64,000 nucleotides of DNA. Origin: Paenibacillus sp. JNUCC32. GTDB lineage: Bacteria; Bacillota; Bacilli; Paenibacillales; Paenibacillaceae. Under the pieces are notes generated by a model. It did not search any database, was not told the origin of the DNA, and saw nothing but the letters and a program-made list of their open reading frames with translations. The stretch covers positions 930,001 through 994,000 of the forward strand of contig NZ_CP062260.1 in the NCBI RefSeq assembly GCF_014863545.1, in the 5' to 3' direction. This document shows, one piece after another, positions 25,277 through 33,222 of the stretch. A program made the translations under genes and the position numbers. Within the stretch, counting starts at the first letter, position 1. Each line of letters starts with the position of its first letter.

Positions 25277-25999
25277 TTATTTCACCGCACGAAATAAGAC
25301 GGAAGCGAGATAATCCGTATTATCCAGAATCATGCGGTCATGCTTGAACAGCGTTTCCCAGAGCGCAGCATCGAACAGGAGTCCTTTATCGCGCTGCTCA
25401 AACGCATCCAGATGACGGGTTTGCTCTTCCTTTAATTGCTCGTTGAAGTGGTTGTACTCCAAAAATTCAGCCTGCTTAAAACCGCAAGACAAAAGGGACC
25501 CCGCCCATTCTTCCCTCATCATCAGATTAGGAATGCCGAAGAATTCGAGCAGCTCCTTAAGCTTCGGCTCCGGCATCGGCTTATCCAGCAGCAGTTCCCT
25601 GTCCAGCAGGACGCCTCCGCGATCCAGAACGCGGTAATATTCGGGCAGCGATTTCGAGGTATCCGTAAATACGGTGACGGACTCGGCCATGATCAGATCA
25701 AACCGGTTGTCTTCGAAAGGCAGCGCGCATACATCCGCCTGCAGGAACTCCACGTCCATACCCATGGCTTCGGCTCTTGCGCGGGCTTTTTTGATCATAT
25801 TTTCGTTCAGGTCAATGGCGGTCACTTGATAACCCATCTCCGAAAGATGACAGGCGGTTCTGCCGGTTCCGCACCCTACCTCCAAAATGCGGCTGCCCGG
25901 TTGAATGGGATAATTCTTCAGCATTCTGAGGGTTGCCTCGAATCCTCCCGGGTGGGCACTGCCCATGCCTAATCTGGAGAGCATGTGAATGTAATTCAT
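25277..25999 (-). CDS. Class I SAM-dependent methyltransferase (ubiE-like fold)
   Basis: 240 residues. SAM loop SRILEVGCGTGRTACHLSEMG (in pieces, about residues 36-55), acidic residue in VTAIDLNENMI, and ADVCALPFEDNRFDLIMAESVTVF as motif II-III. Resembles methyltransferases of the UbiE/type 11 group acting on small molecules. Single gene facing away from the nucleotidyltransferase at 26142; RBS AAGGG. Confidence 0.88.
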   Translation of the reverse strand: MNYIHMLSRLGMGSAHPGGFEATLRMLKNYPIQPGSRILEVGCGTGRTACHLSEMGYQVTAIDLNENMIKKARARAEAMGMDVEFLQADVCALPFEDNRFDLIMAESVTVFTDTSKSLPEYYRVLDRGGVLLDRELLLDKPMPEPKLKELLEFFGIPNLMMREEWAGSLLSCGFKQAEFLEYNHFNEQLKEEQTRHLDAFEQRDKGLLFDAALWETLFKHDRMILDNTDYLASVLFRAVK

Positions 26000-26141
26000 C
26001 TCATCTATCCCTTCTTCCTTATCGTCAATGCGGGTAATCGTTTATTTACCATATGATTCAGGTACGTTTGGGGTTTTCGTTGAATTTAATATTTTGAGCC
26101 CTTTTTTGTGGCGGATGAGAGAATTACTGGAGGAAACGGCC

Positions 26142-26840
26142 ATGAGACTGGAACCGACGGAGGCAGCGATACGCGTCATGCAACGAAATTATCCCGACTG
26201 CTTGCTTGCCGTACTTGGCGGCAGCGCGAGTAGTGGTGAGTATAATGAACAATCCGATCTGGACATCATCGTCATTGAACGGGACGGATATGACTTCAGC
26301 AGGAAGACGATCGAGGCGCATGGCTGGATCGCGGAAATATTCATATTGTCTTTATCCTCCTATCGCGAATATTTCGACGAGGGAGTGCTGGCGGCGAATC
26401 CGTCTTTGCAGCGGATGGTCGCCGAAGGTACGGTGCTGCGTTCGTTGCCTGAGGGAGAAGAGGTGCGGGCGGATGCCCGGAATGATTTGAATTACGGCCC
26501 CATGCCCTTGTCGTCGAGCGATATTGCCGAATACCGCTACATCCTGACCGAGTTTTTGCTGGACTTGACAAGTCCCCGCAGGGAAGGCGAAAAATGGTTT
26601 ACTGTACACAAAATAGCGTCGACTCTATGCGAATTCGTTCTGAGGGCAAACCGGGAGTGGACGGGTGAAGGGAAGATGCTGTTTCGTTTATTCAACCGCT
26701 ATAGCCCAGCTATGGGGGATCGACTGGAGGCAGCGCTTCTGGCGATTTATCGGGAGGACGATCCTGCGGACCTTATTGCAGTGACGGAGGAAGCGCTCAG
26801 CCCGTACGGAGGCAGGCTGCTGGTCGGTTATGAGGAATAA
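26142..26840 (+). CDS. Nucleotidyltransferase domain protein
   Basis: 232 residues from ATG 26142, GGAGG 8 bases upstream. The pol-beta-like motif GGSASSGEYNEQSDLDIIVIE (quoted GGSASSG...SDLDIIV, about residues 23-42) supplies the GS loop and the two Asp residues for metal binding. The C-terminal helical part (FLLDLTSPRREGEKWFTVHKI) resembles KNTase-like helical domains. It may nucleotidylate an antibiotic or other small molecule, but no specific resistance family is evident. Confidence 0.82.
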   Translation: MRLEPTEAAIRVMQRNYPDCLLAVLGGSASSGEYNEQSDLDIIVIERDGYDFSRKTIEAHGWIAEIFILSLSSYREYFDEGVLAANPSLQRMVAEGTVLRSLPEGEEVRADARNDLNYGPMPLSSSDIAEYRYILTEFLLDLTSPRREGEKWFTVHKIASTLCEFVLRANREWTGEGKMLFRLFNRYSPAMGDRLEAALLAIYREDDPADLIAVTEEALSPYGGRLLVGYEE

Positions 26841-26912
26841 ATAAGCCCTGCATAAAAAAGAGGGGGGTACATTAGCCGTGACGCTCGCCCGCCATAAGCA
26901 ATAAGATAATAA

Positions 26913-26928
26913 CGTGATTAACTCACGT
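26913..26928. repeat. ACGTGA/TCACGT palindrome before the YjcZ gene
   Basis: ACGTGATTAACTCACGT is an inverted repeat with 5-bp centre, 28 bp upstream of the YjcZ-like start; a possible operator. Confidence 0.35.
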
Positions 26929-26956
26929 CATTCTTTTAAATCCAGGAGGGATCTTC

Positions 26957-27052
26957 ATGAGCGGAGCATACGGCGGCGCATGGGGCAATTCAGTAGGAAC
27001 TATATTGGTTCTCTTTATCCTGCTCGTAATCATCTTGAGTGCTTGGGTTTAA
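26957..27052 (+). CDS. YjcZ family sporulation micro-protein
   Basis: 31 residues: MSGAYGGAWGNSVG followed by the single membrane helix TILVLFILLVIILSAWV. The Gly-rich start and hydrophobic tail ending at the stop are typical of the YjcZ family of tiny, sporulation-associated coat or membrane proteins of Bacillales. Strong ribosome site CAGGAGGGA 7 bases before the ATG. Ends at a bidirectional terminator shared with ykoF. Confidence 0.85.
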   Translation: MSGAYGGAWGNSVGTILVLFILLVIILSAWV

Positions 27053-27080
27053 ACACCGTCAAATTCTTGCTTGCAATTGA

Positions 27081-27108
27081 TAAAGGCCCGGCGCGTGCCG
27101 GGCCTTTA
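27081..27108. terminator. Bidirectional terminator between YjcZ and ykoF genes
   Basis: TAAAGGCCCGGC and GCCGGGCCTTTA form a 12-bp perfect stem with a tiny loop. Confidence 0.85.
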
Positions 27109-27124
27109 TCTGTTGGAAAGGACC

Positions 27125-27727
27125 TTAAGTTTTGGCTTTGGGGGATGGGCTGTGGGCCGAAACCACCGCGGTCATGACCAGATGGCTGCTGTCGGATTGA
27201 ATCGCATGTTGGAACGCGTCTTCGAGTGATCCGAACACCCGGGACAACGCCCCGTCCAATCGGCTGGCGTAATGTACGCTTCCACCGAATGTGCCCGCTG
27301 CCTTCGCACGATCCACTTCTGCGTAAATGACATCCATGTAATTGGCGCTACCCATCGGGTAAAGCGCGAATTGGCAGGCCGTTTCGATATCGGCGCGTTC
27401 CCCGATATCGTGGTTTAAGCGGGTCGAATCCTCATTCATATACGCATCGGCATCCGTATCGCCTGGGCAGCCGATAGAATAAGTACCGTTAAACACCGTG
27501 TGCACGCCGCTAGCCGCGGCATAAGCGAATATTGCTCTCGTCACATCAAACACATGCTCCGCACGGCCGCGAATACAAGTGCTTACATCATCCGTTTGGA
27601 TCCAGACCTTATCCGAATCCACGGAACGAAGCGCTTCCGTGATCACTTCAACGAACCGATCCGTCATGGGAAATACCGAGAACCGGCAACCCACGATCCG
27701 GCTGGTTCCGCATACAAGCTCATTCAT
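27125..27727 (-). CDS. ykoF: YkoF, thiamine/hydroxymethylpyrimidine-binding protein
   Basis: 200 residues from ATG 27727 with GGAGG upstream. Matches Bacillus YkoF closely in NELVCGTSRIVGCRFSVFPMTD, KVWIQTDDVSTCIRGRAEHVFD, NGTYSIGCPGDTDADAYM, CQFALYPMGSANYMD and GTFGGSVHYASRLDG; it is an internal duplication of an MTH1187-like ferredoxin fold that binds thiamine pyrimidine. In B. subtilis it belongs to the ykoFEDC uptake operon. Here ykoE, D and C are absent from the neighbourhood and the gene stands alone, controlled by the TPP riboswitch upstream. Confidence 0.93.
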   Translation of the reverse strand: MNELVCGTSRIVGCRFSVFPMTDRFVEVITEALRSVDSDKVWIQTDDVSTCIRGRAEHVFDVTRAIFAYAAASGVHTVFNGTYSIGCPGDTDADAYMNEDSTRLNHDIGERADIETACQFALYPMGSANYMDVIYAEVDRAKAAGTFGGSVHYASRLDGALSRVFGSLEDAFQHAIQSDSSHLVMTAVVSAHSPSPKAKT

Positions 27728-27760
27728 AAATTTTTTCCTCCCCATTGTATAAGTCCACGC

Positions 27761-27792
27761 AAAAAAACCGCACCCCATGAAGAAGTGCAGTT
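27761..27792 (-). terminator. Riboswitch-controlled terminator before ykoF
   Basis: On the minus strand AACTGCACT pairs with GGTGCGGTT and is followed by seven T. It stands between the TPP aptamer and the ykoF ribosome site, so the switch probably acts by transcription termination when TPP is abundant. Confidence 0.85.
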
Positions 27793-27820
27793 ATGCCTAC
27801 GCAAAGAAATAAACATAAAT

Positions 27821-27912
27821 GCTACACTTCCCCACGCTAGTATGATCTAGATCGGGTGATAAGGGTTAACGGCGGTCCGCCGTCTCTCAGCACATGGCAC
27901 CCCTAGTACAGC
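27821..27912 (-). ncRNA. TPP (THI-box) riboswitch
   Basis: Minus-strand sequence shows the THI-box elements in order: GGGGTGCC, then CTGAGAG, a variable hairpin (ACGGCGGACCGCCGT), AACCCTTATCACCCGATCT and TACTAGCGTGGGGAAGT. The ends GCTGTACT and AGTGTAGC pair to close P1. Thiamine pyrophosphate binding should favour the terminator at 27792-27761 and switch off ykoF. Confidence 0.95.
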
Positions 27913-28036
27913 CAAACATCAAATATGCAGTTGGTATCAAGCCGGCTCCAAGAACTTCCGAAGATCAGAAGGCGAAAGGCCTGCTTCCTGTGTTATTGTA
28001 TCGTTTTGCCGGCAGGTTTTCAATGGCAGGGCACCA

Positions 28037-28082
28037 TAAAAAAGCCGCCTATTCCAATCCTCAGGGCTTGGGTAGGCGGCTT
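28037..28082 (-). terminator. Terminator of the nitroreductase gene
   Basis: AAGCCGCCTA and TAGGCGGCTT form a 10-bp stem with a 22-base loop; on the minus strand it reads into TTTTTTAT. Between 27913 and 28036 I see no gene. Confidence 0.8.
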
Positions 28083-28096
28083 AGGCCGGCTATGGC

Positions 28097-28699
28097 TTAC
28101 TTGTATACCTTCACGCGATCTTCAAGCGGCGCAAATTCTTTTTCACCCGGATCTGCAACCGGTTTGCCGAAAGGCATTTGAGCGATCAGCTTCCAGTTTT
28201 CCGGAATGTTCCATTCGGACTTCACTTTCTCGTCGATCAACGGGTTGTAATGCTGGAGGGATGCGCCCAGGCCTTCTGCCTCGAGGGACGTCCATACCAC
28301 GAATTGCAGCATGCCGTTGGATTGGTTCGACCAGACAGGGAAATTGTCGGCATACAGCGCGAACTTTTGCTGCAGGTCGGCAACTACGTTATTGTCCTCG
28401 AAGAAGAGAACAGTGCCGTATCCAGCACGGAATGCACCCATTTTTTCAGCTGTGGATTTGAAAGCCTCTTCGTCTCCGACAACCTCTTTCAGAATGCCTT
28501 CGGTCAGGTTCCACAGTTTGTCATGCTGTTCGCCAAGCAGTACAACGACGCGTGCGCTTTGGGAGTTGAAAGAAGACGGAGTATATTTAACGGCTTCATT
28601 AACAATCTCCTGGATGAGTTCGTCGGAAATGACCGGGTCTTTGCTGATGGCATAATGGGAACGGCGATGCTTAAGTGCTGCTGAAAAATCTTTAGACAT
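28097..28699 (-). CDS. Nitroreductase family protein (HBN1/Frm2-like)
   Basis: 200 residues from ATG 28699, GGAGG 9 bases upstream. The FMN-binding start ALKHRRSHYAISKDPVISDELI, the segment PSSFNSQSARVVVLLGEQHDKLWNLTEGIL and the later GLGASLQHYNP belong to the short HBN1-like branch of nitroreductases (FMN, NAD(P)H-dependent). Typical roles are reduction of nitroaromatics or quinones and redox stress response. Its own promoter and an imperfect palindromic operator lie upstream. Confidence 0.9.
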   Translation of the reverse strand: MSKDFSAALKHRRSHYAISKDPVISDELIQEIVNEAVKYTPSSFNSQSARVVVLLGEQHDKLWNLTEGILKEVVGDEEAFKSTAEKMGAFRAGYGTVLFFEDNNVVADLQQKFALYADNFPVWSNQSNGMLQFVVWTSLEAEGLGASLQHYNPLIDEKVKSEWNIPENWKLIAQMPFGKPVADPGEKEFAPLEDRVKVYK

Positions 28700-28815
28700 T
28701 GAAAAAAACCTCCTGATGTAATCATGTTTGCATAAGCCTGATAACAAAGATGTCCTTTAATTCAAGCAAATATGCATGTTGAGTTGAATTGCTGTCGTTG
28801 AATTATCATTTCACA

Positions 28816-28835
28816 TTAACTTACGTTTAGTTAGA
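28816..28835. promoter_or_regulatory. Imperfect palindrome in the nitroreductase leader
   Basis: TTAACTTACGTTTAGTTAGA has AACT/AGTT arms and lies about 12-31 bases downstream of the predicted transcription start. Position fits a repressor of the MarR/HxlR kind that often controls such nitroreductases; which one is unknown. Confidence 0.4.
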
Positions 28836-28853
28836 AATAATAATTATGTTAGC

Positions 28854-28882
28854 ATATTAATATAACTTAGAGGGATTGTCAA
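28854..28882 (-). promoter_or_regulatory. Sigma A promoter of the nitroreductase gene
   Basis: Minus strand: TTGACA (28882-28877), 17-bp spacer, TAATAT (28859-28854). Start of transcription would be near 28847, giving a leader of about 150 bases. Confidence 0.7.
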
Positions 28883-28944
28883 CGCTTCGAAGGAAAGTTA
28901 ATTTATATTTTTTATACCCGGTTACTGAGAATTAAATCAGCTTC

Positions 28945-28958
28945 TACATACGTATGTA
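28945..28958. promoter_or_regulatory. 14-bp perfect palindrome
   Basis: TACATACGTATGTA is a perfect palindrome in the 520-bp non-coding region between the nitroreductase and siderophore transport genes; probably a dimeric repressor site, owner unknown. Confidence 0.4.
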
Positions 28959-29028
28959 TTTCGGGAACCGCGAATCCAAGCGGCTCAGCCTCGGTGATAT
29001 AAAGTTTATCTCTGCGAAACTCCATATT

Positions 29029-29068
29029 ATGAACAAATCATGAACAAATGATACTTGGATGAACAAAT
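29029..29068 (+). promoter_or_regulatory. Three direct repeats upstream of the siderophore promoter
   Basis: ATGAACAAAT occurs exactly three times, starting at 29029, 29040 and 29059 (steps of 11 and 19 bp), 27 to 66 bp upstream of the -35 box at 29095. This layout suits an activator, for instance an AraC-type siderophore sensor like Bacillus Btr. Confidence 0.5.
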
Positions 29069-29094
29069 TAAATGATTTTGATTCTCAATTATAC

Positions 29095-29123
29095 TTGTCG
29101 ACTGAGAATGAGAATGATATAAT
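29095..29123 (+). promoter_or_regulatory. Fur-overlapped promoter of the siderophore importer operon
   Basis: TTGTCG (29095-29100), 17-bp spacer, TATAAT (29118-29123). The spacer is the Fur-like TGAGAATGAGAATGA (29103-29117), so iron-loaded Fur would block polymerase. Confidence 0.8.
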
Positions 29124-29140
29124 CCATATCAGAACGCAAT

Positions 29141-29155
29141 TGATAATCAATCTCA
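29141..29155. promoter_or_regulatory. Fur box
   Basis: TGATAATCAATCTCA matches the 7-1-7 Fur consensus TGATAATnATTATCA at 12 of 14 positions; it follows the promoter by 18 bp. Confidence 0.75.
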
Positions 29156-29221
29156 ATGAGAATGGTTGGGGAATTGCTGACTGCCGGAGTTTCGACAGAC
29201 ATACGCATAGAAGGAAGAACC

Positions 29222-30175
29222 ATGAAGATTAGATACTTATTCGCAGCCGTTGTGGTACTCTCCATAATCTCGTTATTTATTGGAGTTAAAGATATCTCGC
29301 CACTGGAACTGTTCTCGATGACAGAACAACAACAGCATATTATGCTTGAAAGCCGGATTCCACGGCTTGTCAGCCTCATCTTGGCGGGTGTCAGCATGAG
29401 TATCTGCGGATTGATCATGCAGCAGCTCAGCCGCAACAAGTTCGTATCGCCGACGACGGCGGGCACTATGGACTCCGCCAGATTGGGGATCTTGGTTGCC
29501 ATGCTCGTCTTTACGACAAGCGGCCCGCTTATCAAAATGCTCGTGGCATTCGTATTCGCACTGGCAGGAACCTTTATCTTCATGAAGATACTGGATCGGA
29601 TCAAGTTCAAGGACGCGATCTTCATCCCGCTGGTAGGGCTTATGTTCGGTAATATCGTCAGCTCGGTCGCGACCTTCTTTGCCTACAAATATGATCTTAT
29701 ACAGAATATGTCGGCTTGGCTGCAGGGCGATTTCTCCATGATCATGAAGGGCCAATATGAAATGCTGTATCTCAGTATCCCGCTTGTGATTCTGGCTTAC
29801 CTGTTTGCCAACAAGTTTACGGTAGCCGGAATGGGAGAGGAATTCGCAACCAACCTGGGACTTCATTATCGGCGAGTCGTGAACCTGGGATTGGTCATCG
29901 TTGCGCTGGTTACGGCTTCCGTTGTGCTGACCGTCGGCGTGATTCCGTTCCTTGGTCTGATCATACCTAATATTGTTAGTCTGTACTTAGGGGACCACTT
30001 GAAAAAAAGCCTTTCGCATACCGCGCTGCTGGGGGCCGGGTTCGTACTGTTCTGTGACATCCTTGGCCGGATCATCATTTATCCCTATGAAATTCCGATT
30101 AGTCTGACCGTGGGCGTACTCGGAAGCGGTATATTCATTTTCTTACTGATGAGGAGAAAGGCTTATGACTTATAA
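29222..30175 (+). CDS. yclN: Siderophore ABC transporter permease, YclN/FatD-like
   Basis: 317 residues from ATG 29222 (AGAAGGAAG upstream; the frame starts earlier without a ribosome site). FecCD-type permease with about nine membrane helices; ESRIPRLVSLILAGVSMSICGLIMQQLSRNKFVSPTTAG is the family's helix 1-2 block (in pieces) and VGVIPFLGLIIPNIV the loop contacting the ATPase. Closest in layout to YclN of the Bacillus petrobactin importer YclNOPQ. Overlaps the next permease gene by 11 bp. Confidence 0.88.
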   Translation: MKIRYLFAAVVVLSIISLFIGVKDISPLELFSMTEQQQHIMLESRIPRLVSLILAGVSMSICGLIMQQLSRNKFVSPTTAGTMDSARLGILVAMLVFTTSGPLIKMLVAFVFALAGTFIFMKILDRIKFKDAIFIPLVGLMFGNIVSSVATFFAYKYDLIQNMSAWLQGDFSMIMKGQYEMLYLSIPLVILAYLFANKFTVAGMGEEFATNLGLHYRRVVNLGLVIVALVTASVVLTVGVIPFLGLIIPNIVSLYLGDHLKKSLSHTALLGAGFVLFCDILGRIIIYPYEIPISLTVGVLGSGIFIFLLMRRKAYDL

Positions 30176-31112
30176 AGCCAAACTCGGCCTGTTGGCCGCG
30201 GCGGCAATCATCCTGGTGGCAGTCTTTCTGTTCATTGATCTTGGCGGCAATTGGGATTACGCCCTTCCAAGACGAATCAAGAAGGTTCTTGCCATTATTC
30301 TGACCGGCGGGGCGATCGCTCTGTCTACCACGGTGTTTCAAACGGTCACGAATAACCGGATACTGACGCCAAGCGTGATGGGATTGGATTCCTTGTATAT
30401 CCTGATCCAGACGACCGTGATCTTTGTCTTCGGCTCCTTCACGCTGTATAAACTGGGCAGCAATGTTAACTTTTTGATCAATGTCGGCGCGATGATCCTG
30501 TTCGCCGGGATCCTATATAAGATTTTGTTTCAGAGGGAAGGAAACAACATTTACTTCCTGCTGCTGATCGGCATGATATTTGGAACCCTGTTCTCCAGCA
30601 TGTCTTCCTTTATGGAAGTGCTGATCGATCCGAACGAGTTCCAGTACGTGTCCGACAAGATGTTTGCCAGCTTCAACAATGTGAAGACCGAGCTTCTCAT
30701 CCTGTCCGTCATTGTCGTTGCGCTGACCCTGCTGTATTTTGCCCGGTTTGCCAAGTACTTGAACGTGCTGTCGCTGGGTCGTGATCAGGCGATCAACCTT
30801 GGCGTAAACTATGATTACGTTGTGAAGAGGCTTCTGATCGTTGTCGCGGTTCTCATTTCGGTGGCCACCGCATTGGTAGGACCGATCACGTTCCTTGGAC
30901 TGCTTGTGGTGAACGTCGCTTATGAATTCATGAAAACATACCGGCATTCACACTTAATCACGGCGTCCATTCTGATTAGCATTATCGCCTTGGTGGGCGG
31001 CCAGCTAGTGGTAGAGCGGGTGTTTACGTTCTCTACTACGCTAAGCGTCATCATCAACTTCATCGGCGGCGTTTACTTCATATACCTGCTACTAAAGGAG
31101 AGTAAAGCATGA
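30165..31112 (+). CDS. yclO: Siderophore ABC transporter permease, YclO/FatC-like
   Basis: 315 residues, second FecCD-type permease: LPRRIKKVLAIILTGGAIALSTTVFQTVTNNRILTPSVMGLDS (quoted in family order) and ATALVGPITFLGLLVVNVAYE. It forms the heterodimeric channel with the YclN-like protein, as in YclNOPQ/FatDC systems that take up ferric petrobactin or its catecholate precursors. Overlaps its neighbours by 11 bp and 4 bp. Confidence 0.88.
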   Translation: MTYKAKLGLLAAAAIILVAVFLFIDLGGNWDYALPRRIKKVLAIILTGGAIALSTTVFQTVTNNRILTPSVMGLDSLYILIQTTVIFVFGSFTLYKLGSNVNFLINVGAMILFAGILYKILFQREGNNIYFLLLIGMIFGTLFSSMSSFMEVLIDPNEFQYVSDKMFASFNNVKTELLILSVIVVALTLLYFARFAKYLNVLSLGRDQAINLGVNYDYVVKRLLIVVAVLISVATALVGPITFLGLLVVNVAYEFMKTYRHSHLITASILISIIALVGGQLVVERVFTFSTTLSVIINFIGGVYFIYLLLKESKA

Positions 31113-31867
31113 TCCAGGTTACGAACGTATCGAAAGTCTATGGCGGCAAAAAAGTCGTTGATAACGTGTCGGTTACGATCCCGAAAGGTCAAATTACGTC
31201 CTTTATCGGCCCGAACGGCGCCGGTAAGAGTACTTTGCTGTCCATGATAAGCAGACTAACGGGCAAGGACAGCGGTCAAATTACGGTGGACGGCAAAGAG
31301 GTCAGCCAATGGAAAAGCGGGGACCTGGCGAAGAAGGTTTCGATTCTGAAGCAATCGAACCATATCAGCCTCCGCCTGACGGTGCGCGAGCTTGTATCCT
31401 TCGGGCGTTTTCCATACTCCCAAGGCCGATTGAACGCGGAAGACGAGAAATTCGTGGATGAAGCCATCTCCTATATGGAGCTTGAGGATATGCAGCATAA
31501 ATATCTTCATCAGCTCAGCGGCGGTCAGACCCAGCGTGCTTATATCGCGATGGTCATCGCCCAGAACACGGAGTATATCCTGCTGGATGAACCTCTGAAC
31601 AATCTGGACATGAAACACTCCGTACAGATTATGAAGATTCTCCGAAAGCTTGTCGCCGACCTGAACAAAACGATCGTGATCGTGATTCATGACATCAACT
31701 TCGCTTCCTTCTATTCGGATTACATCGTGGCATTGAAGGACGGAGCGATTGAAAGCGAAGGGAAAACCGAGAACATCATTCAGAGCAATGTTCTTCGGGG
31801 CATCTACGACATGGACATCGAGATCGAAGAGATTAACGACAATCGGGTGTGCGTATACTACGGTTAA
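31109..31867 (+). CDS. yclP: Siderophore ABC transporter ATP-binding protein, YclP-like
   Basis: 252 residues: Walker A GPNGAGKST (about residues 34-42), signature LSGGQ (near 138), Walker B YILLDEPLNNLD and switch His in IVIHDINFA. It powers the YclN/YclO-type channel. Starts inside the yclO-like stop (ATGA). The tail DMDIEIEEINDNRVCVYYG is typical of this subfamily. Confidence 0.92.
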   Translation: MIQVTNVSKVYGGKKVVDNVSVTIPKGQITSFIGPNGAGKSTLLSMISRLTGKDSGQITVDGKEVSQWKSGDLAKKVSILKQSNHISLRLTVRELVSFGRFPYSQGRLNAEDEKFVDEAISYMELEDMQHKYLHQLSGGQTQRAYIAMVIAQNTEYILLDEPLNNLDMKHSVQIMKILRKLVADLNKTIVIVIHDINFASFYSDYIVALKDGAIESEGKTENIIQSNVLRGIYDMDIEIEEINDNRVCVYYG

Positions 31868-32004
31868 TCGATAAGCGGGATTCGAAAATATGATATGGAC
31901 TCCGGGAGATGCTGATGAAGCGTGCGAGCTTCACTCCCTGCACAAGGACTAGGCCGCCTTGGTCAAAGGACGGCATGGTTTCTTCTGTCCAAATTGAATT
32001 ACAT

Positions 32005-32035
32005 ATTCAACCATAAATTCAAATATATGTTGAAT
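32005..32035 (+). repeat. Inverted repeat before the siderophore-binding protein gene
   Basis: ATTCAAC (32005-32011) and GTTGAAT (32029-32035) form a 7-bp stem, extendable with ACATAT/ATATGT, in the 205-bp gap before the binding protein gene. It could stabilise the downstream mRNA end so that the binding protein is made in excess. No terminator or promoter was convincing in this gap. Confidence 0.35.
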
Positions 32036-32072
32036 CATAAAGATTTTAAATATAAAAAATGGGGTGTTAGGA

Positions 32073-33044
32073 ATGAAAAAATGGTTGGCTTTATTTATGG
32101 TAGCAATGTTCACGCTTGTGCTCGCGGCTTGTGGGCAGGACGATAAAACTAGCGGTGCGGGTGGAGGCGACGCTGCGGGAGAAACGCCGCCTTCGTCCGA
32201 AGAAATCACGATTACCCATAAGCTGGGCGAAACGCCTGTCAAGAAAAATCCTTCCCGCGTCGTCGTATTCGATTTTGGCATTCTGGATTCCGTGGATAAA
32301 TTGGGCGTTGAGGTTTTGGGCGTTCCGCAAGCGAATATCCCGGCATACCTGTCCAAATTCGAAGACAAGAAATATGAGAATGTGGGCAGCCTGAAAGAGC
32401 CTGACTTTGAGAAAATCAACAGCATCGATCCGGATCTGATCATTATTTCCGGCAGACAGCAGGATGCATACGAGGAACTCAGCAAAATTGCCCCGACGAT
32501 CTTCCTGGGCGTGGACACAAGCAAATACATGGAATCCTTCAAAGAGAACATGAATACGCTGGGTCAAATTTTCGGTAAAGAAGCCGAAGTTGAAAAAGAG
32601 CTTGCCACGATCGACGAAAACATCAAGGCTTTGAACGAGAAAGCTACTGCAACCGGCAAGAAAGCCCTGATCATTCTGGCGAACGAAGGCAAAATCAGCG
32701 CATACGGCCCAGGCTCCCGTTTCGGCATTCTGCATGACGTGTTCGGTTTCGGTGCCGTCGATCCTAACATTGAAGTCAGCACGCATGGTAAAGATATTTC
32801 GAATGAATACATCGTTGAGATGAACCCGGATTATCTCTTTGTTGTGGACCGCGGTGCAGCGGTAGCCACGGGTGAAGGAGAATCAGGCGCCAAAGCGGTT
32901 GTCGAGAACGAACTTGTCAACACAACCAATGCCGCGAAAGAGGGCAACATCGTGTATTTGAACCCTGACTTCTGGTATCTGTCCGGCGGCGGATTGACAT
33001 CCGTATCCGAAATGATCACGGAAGTAGACGCAGCCGTTAAATAG
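32073..33044 (+). CDS. yclQ: Siderophore-binding lipoprotein, YclQ-like
   Basis: 323 residues from ATG 32073. Lipobox LVLAAC with Cys20, then a flexible linker and a TroA-type fold: NPSRVVVFDFGILDSVDKLGVEVLGVP, EPDFEKINSIDPDLIIISGRQ and EYIVEMNPDYLFVVDRG. The pattern matches YclQ, the B. subtilis petrobactin-binding protein, more than the hydroxamate binders. It captures the ferric siderophore outside the membrane for the YclNOP-like channel. No siderophore synthesis genes are in the window. Confidence 0.9.
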   Translation: MKKWLALFMVAMFTLVLAACGQDDKTSGAGGGDAAGETPPSSEEITITHKLGETPVKKNPSRVVVFDFGILDSVDKLGVEVLGVPQANIPAYLSKFEDKKYENVGSLKEPDFEKINSIDPDLIIISGRQQDAYEELSKIAPTIFLGVDTSKYMESFKENMNTLGQIFGKEAEVEKELATIDENIKALNEKATATGKKALIILANEGKISAYGPGSRFGILHDVFGFGAVDPNIEVSTHGKDISNEYIVEMNPDYLFVVDRGAAVATGEGESGAKAVVENELVNTTNAAKEGNIVYLNPDFWYLSGGGLTSVSEMITEVDAAVK

Positions 33045-33071
33045 GCGGGCGCTAAGCTATGAATATGGAAG

Positions 33072-33112
33072 CACTGGAGTTTCTTGACGAAGCTCCGGTG
33101 TTTTATTTTTTT
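33072..33112 (+). terminator. Terminator of the siderophore importer operon
   Basis: CACTGGAG pairs with CTCCGGTG (one wobble), followed by TTTTATTTTTTT. Confidence 0.85.
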
Positions 33113-33149
33113 GCATTAGGGTAAGTGGATATCGGATAACAGACCCTAA
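33111..33149 (+). promoter_or_regulatory. Probable gabD promoter with flanking inverted repeat
   Basis: TTGCAT (33111-33116), 18-bp spacer, GATAAC (33135-33140). TTAGGGT (33116-33122) and ACCCTAA (33143-33149) are exact inverse complements that bracket the -10 region; they may be operator half-sites. Confidence 0.45.
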
Positions 33150-33222
33150 CGTTAAATAGATGTTAGTCAATCATGATATCGAATAATCGCAGCTTAGAAG
33201 AATCGATTAGGAGGTCATTCTT

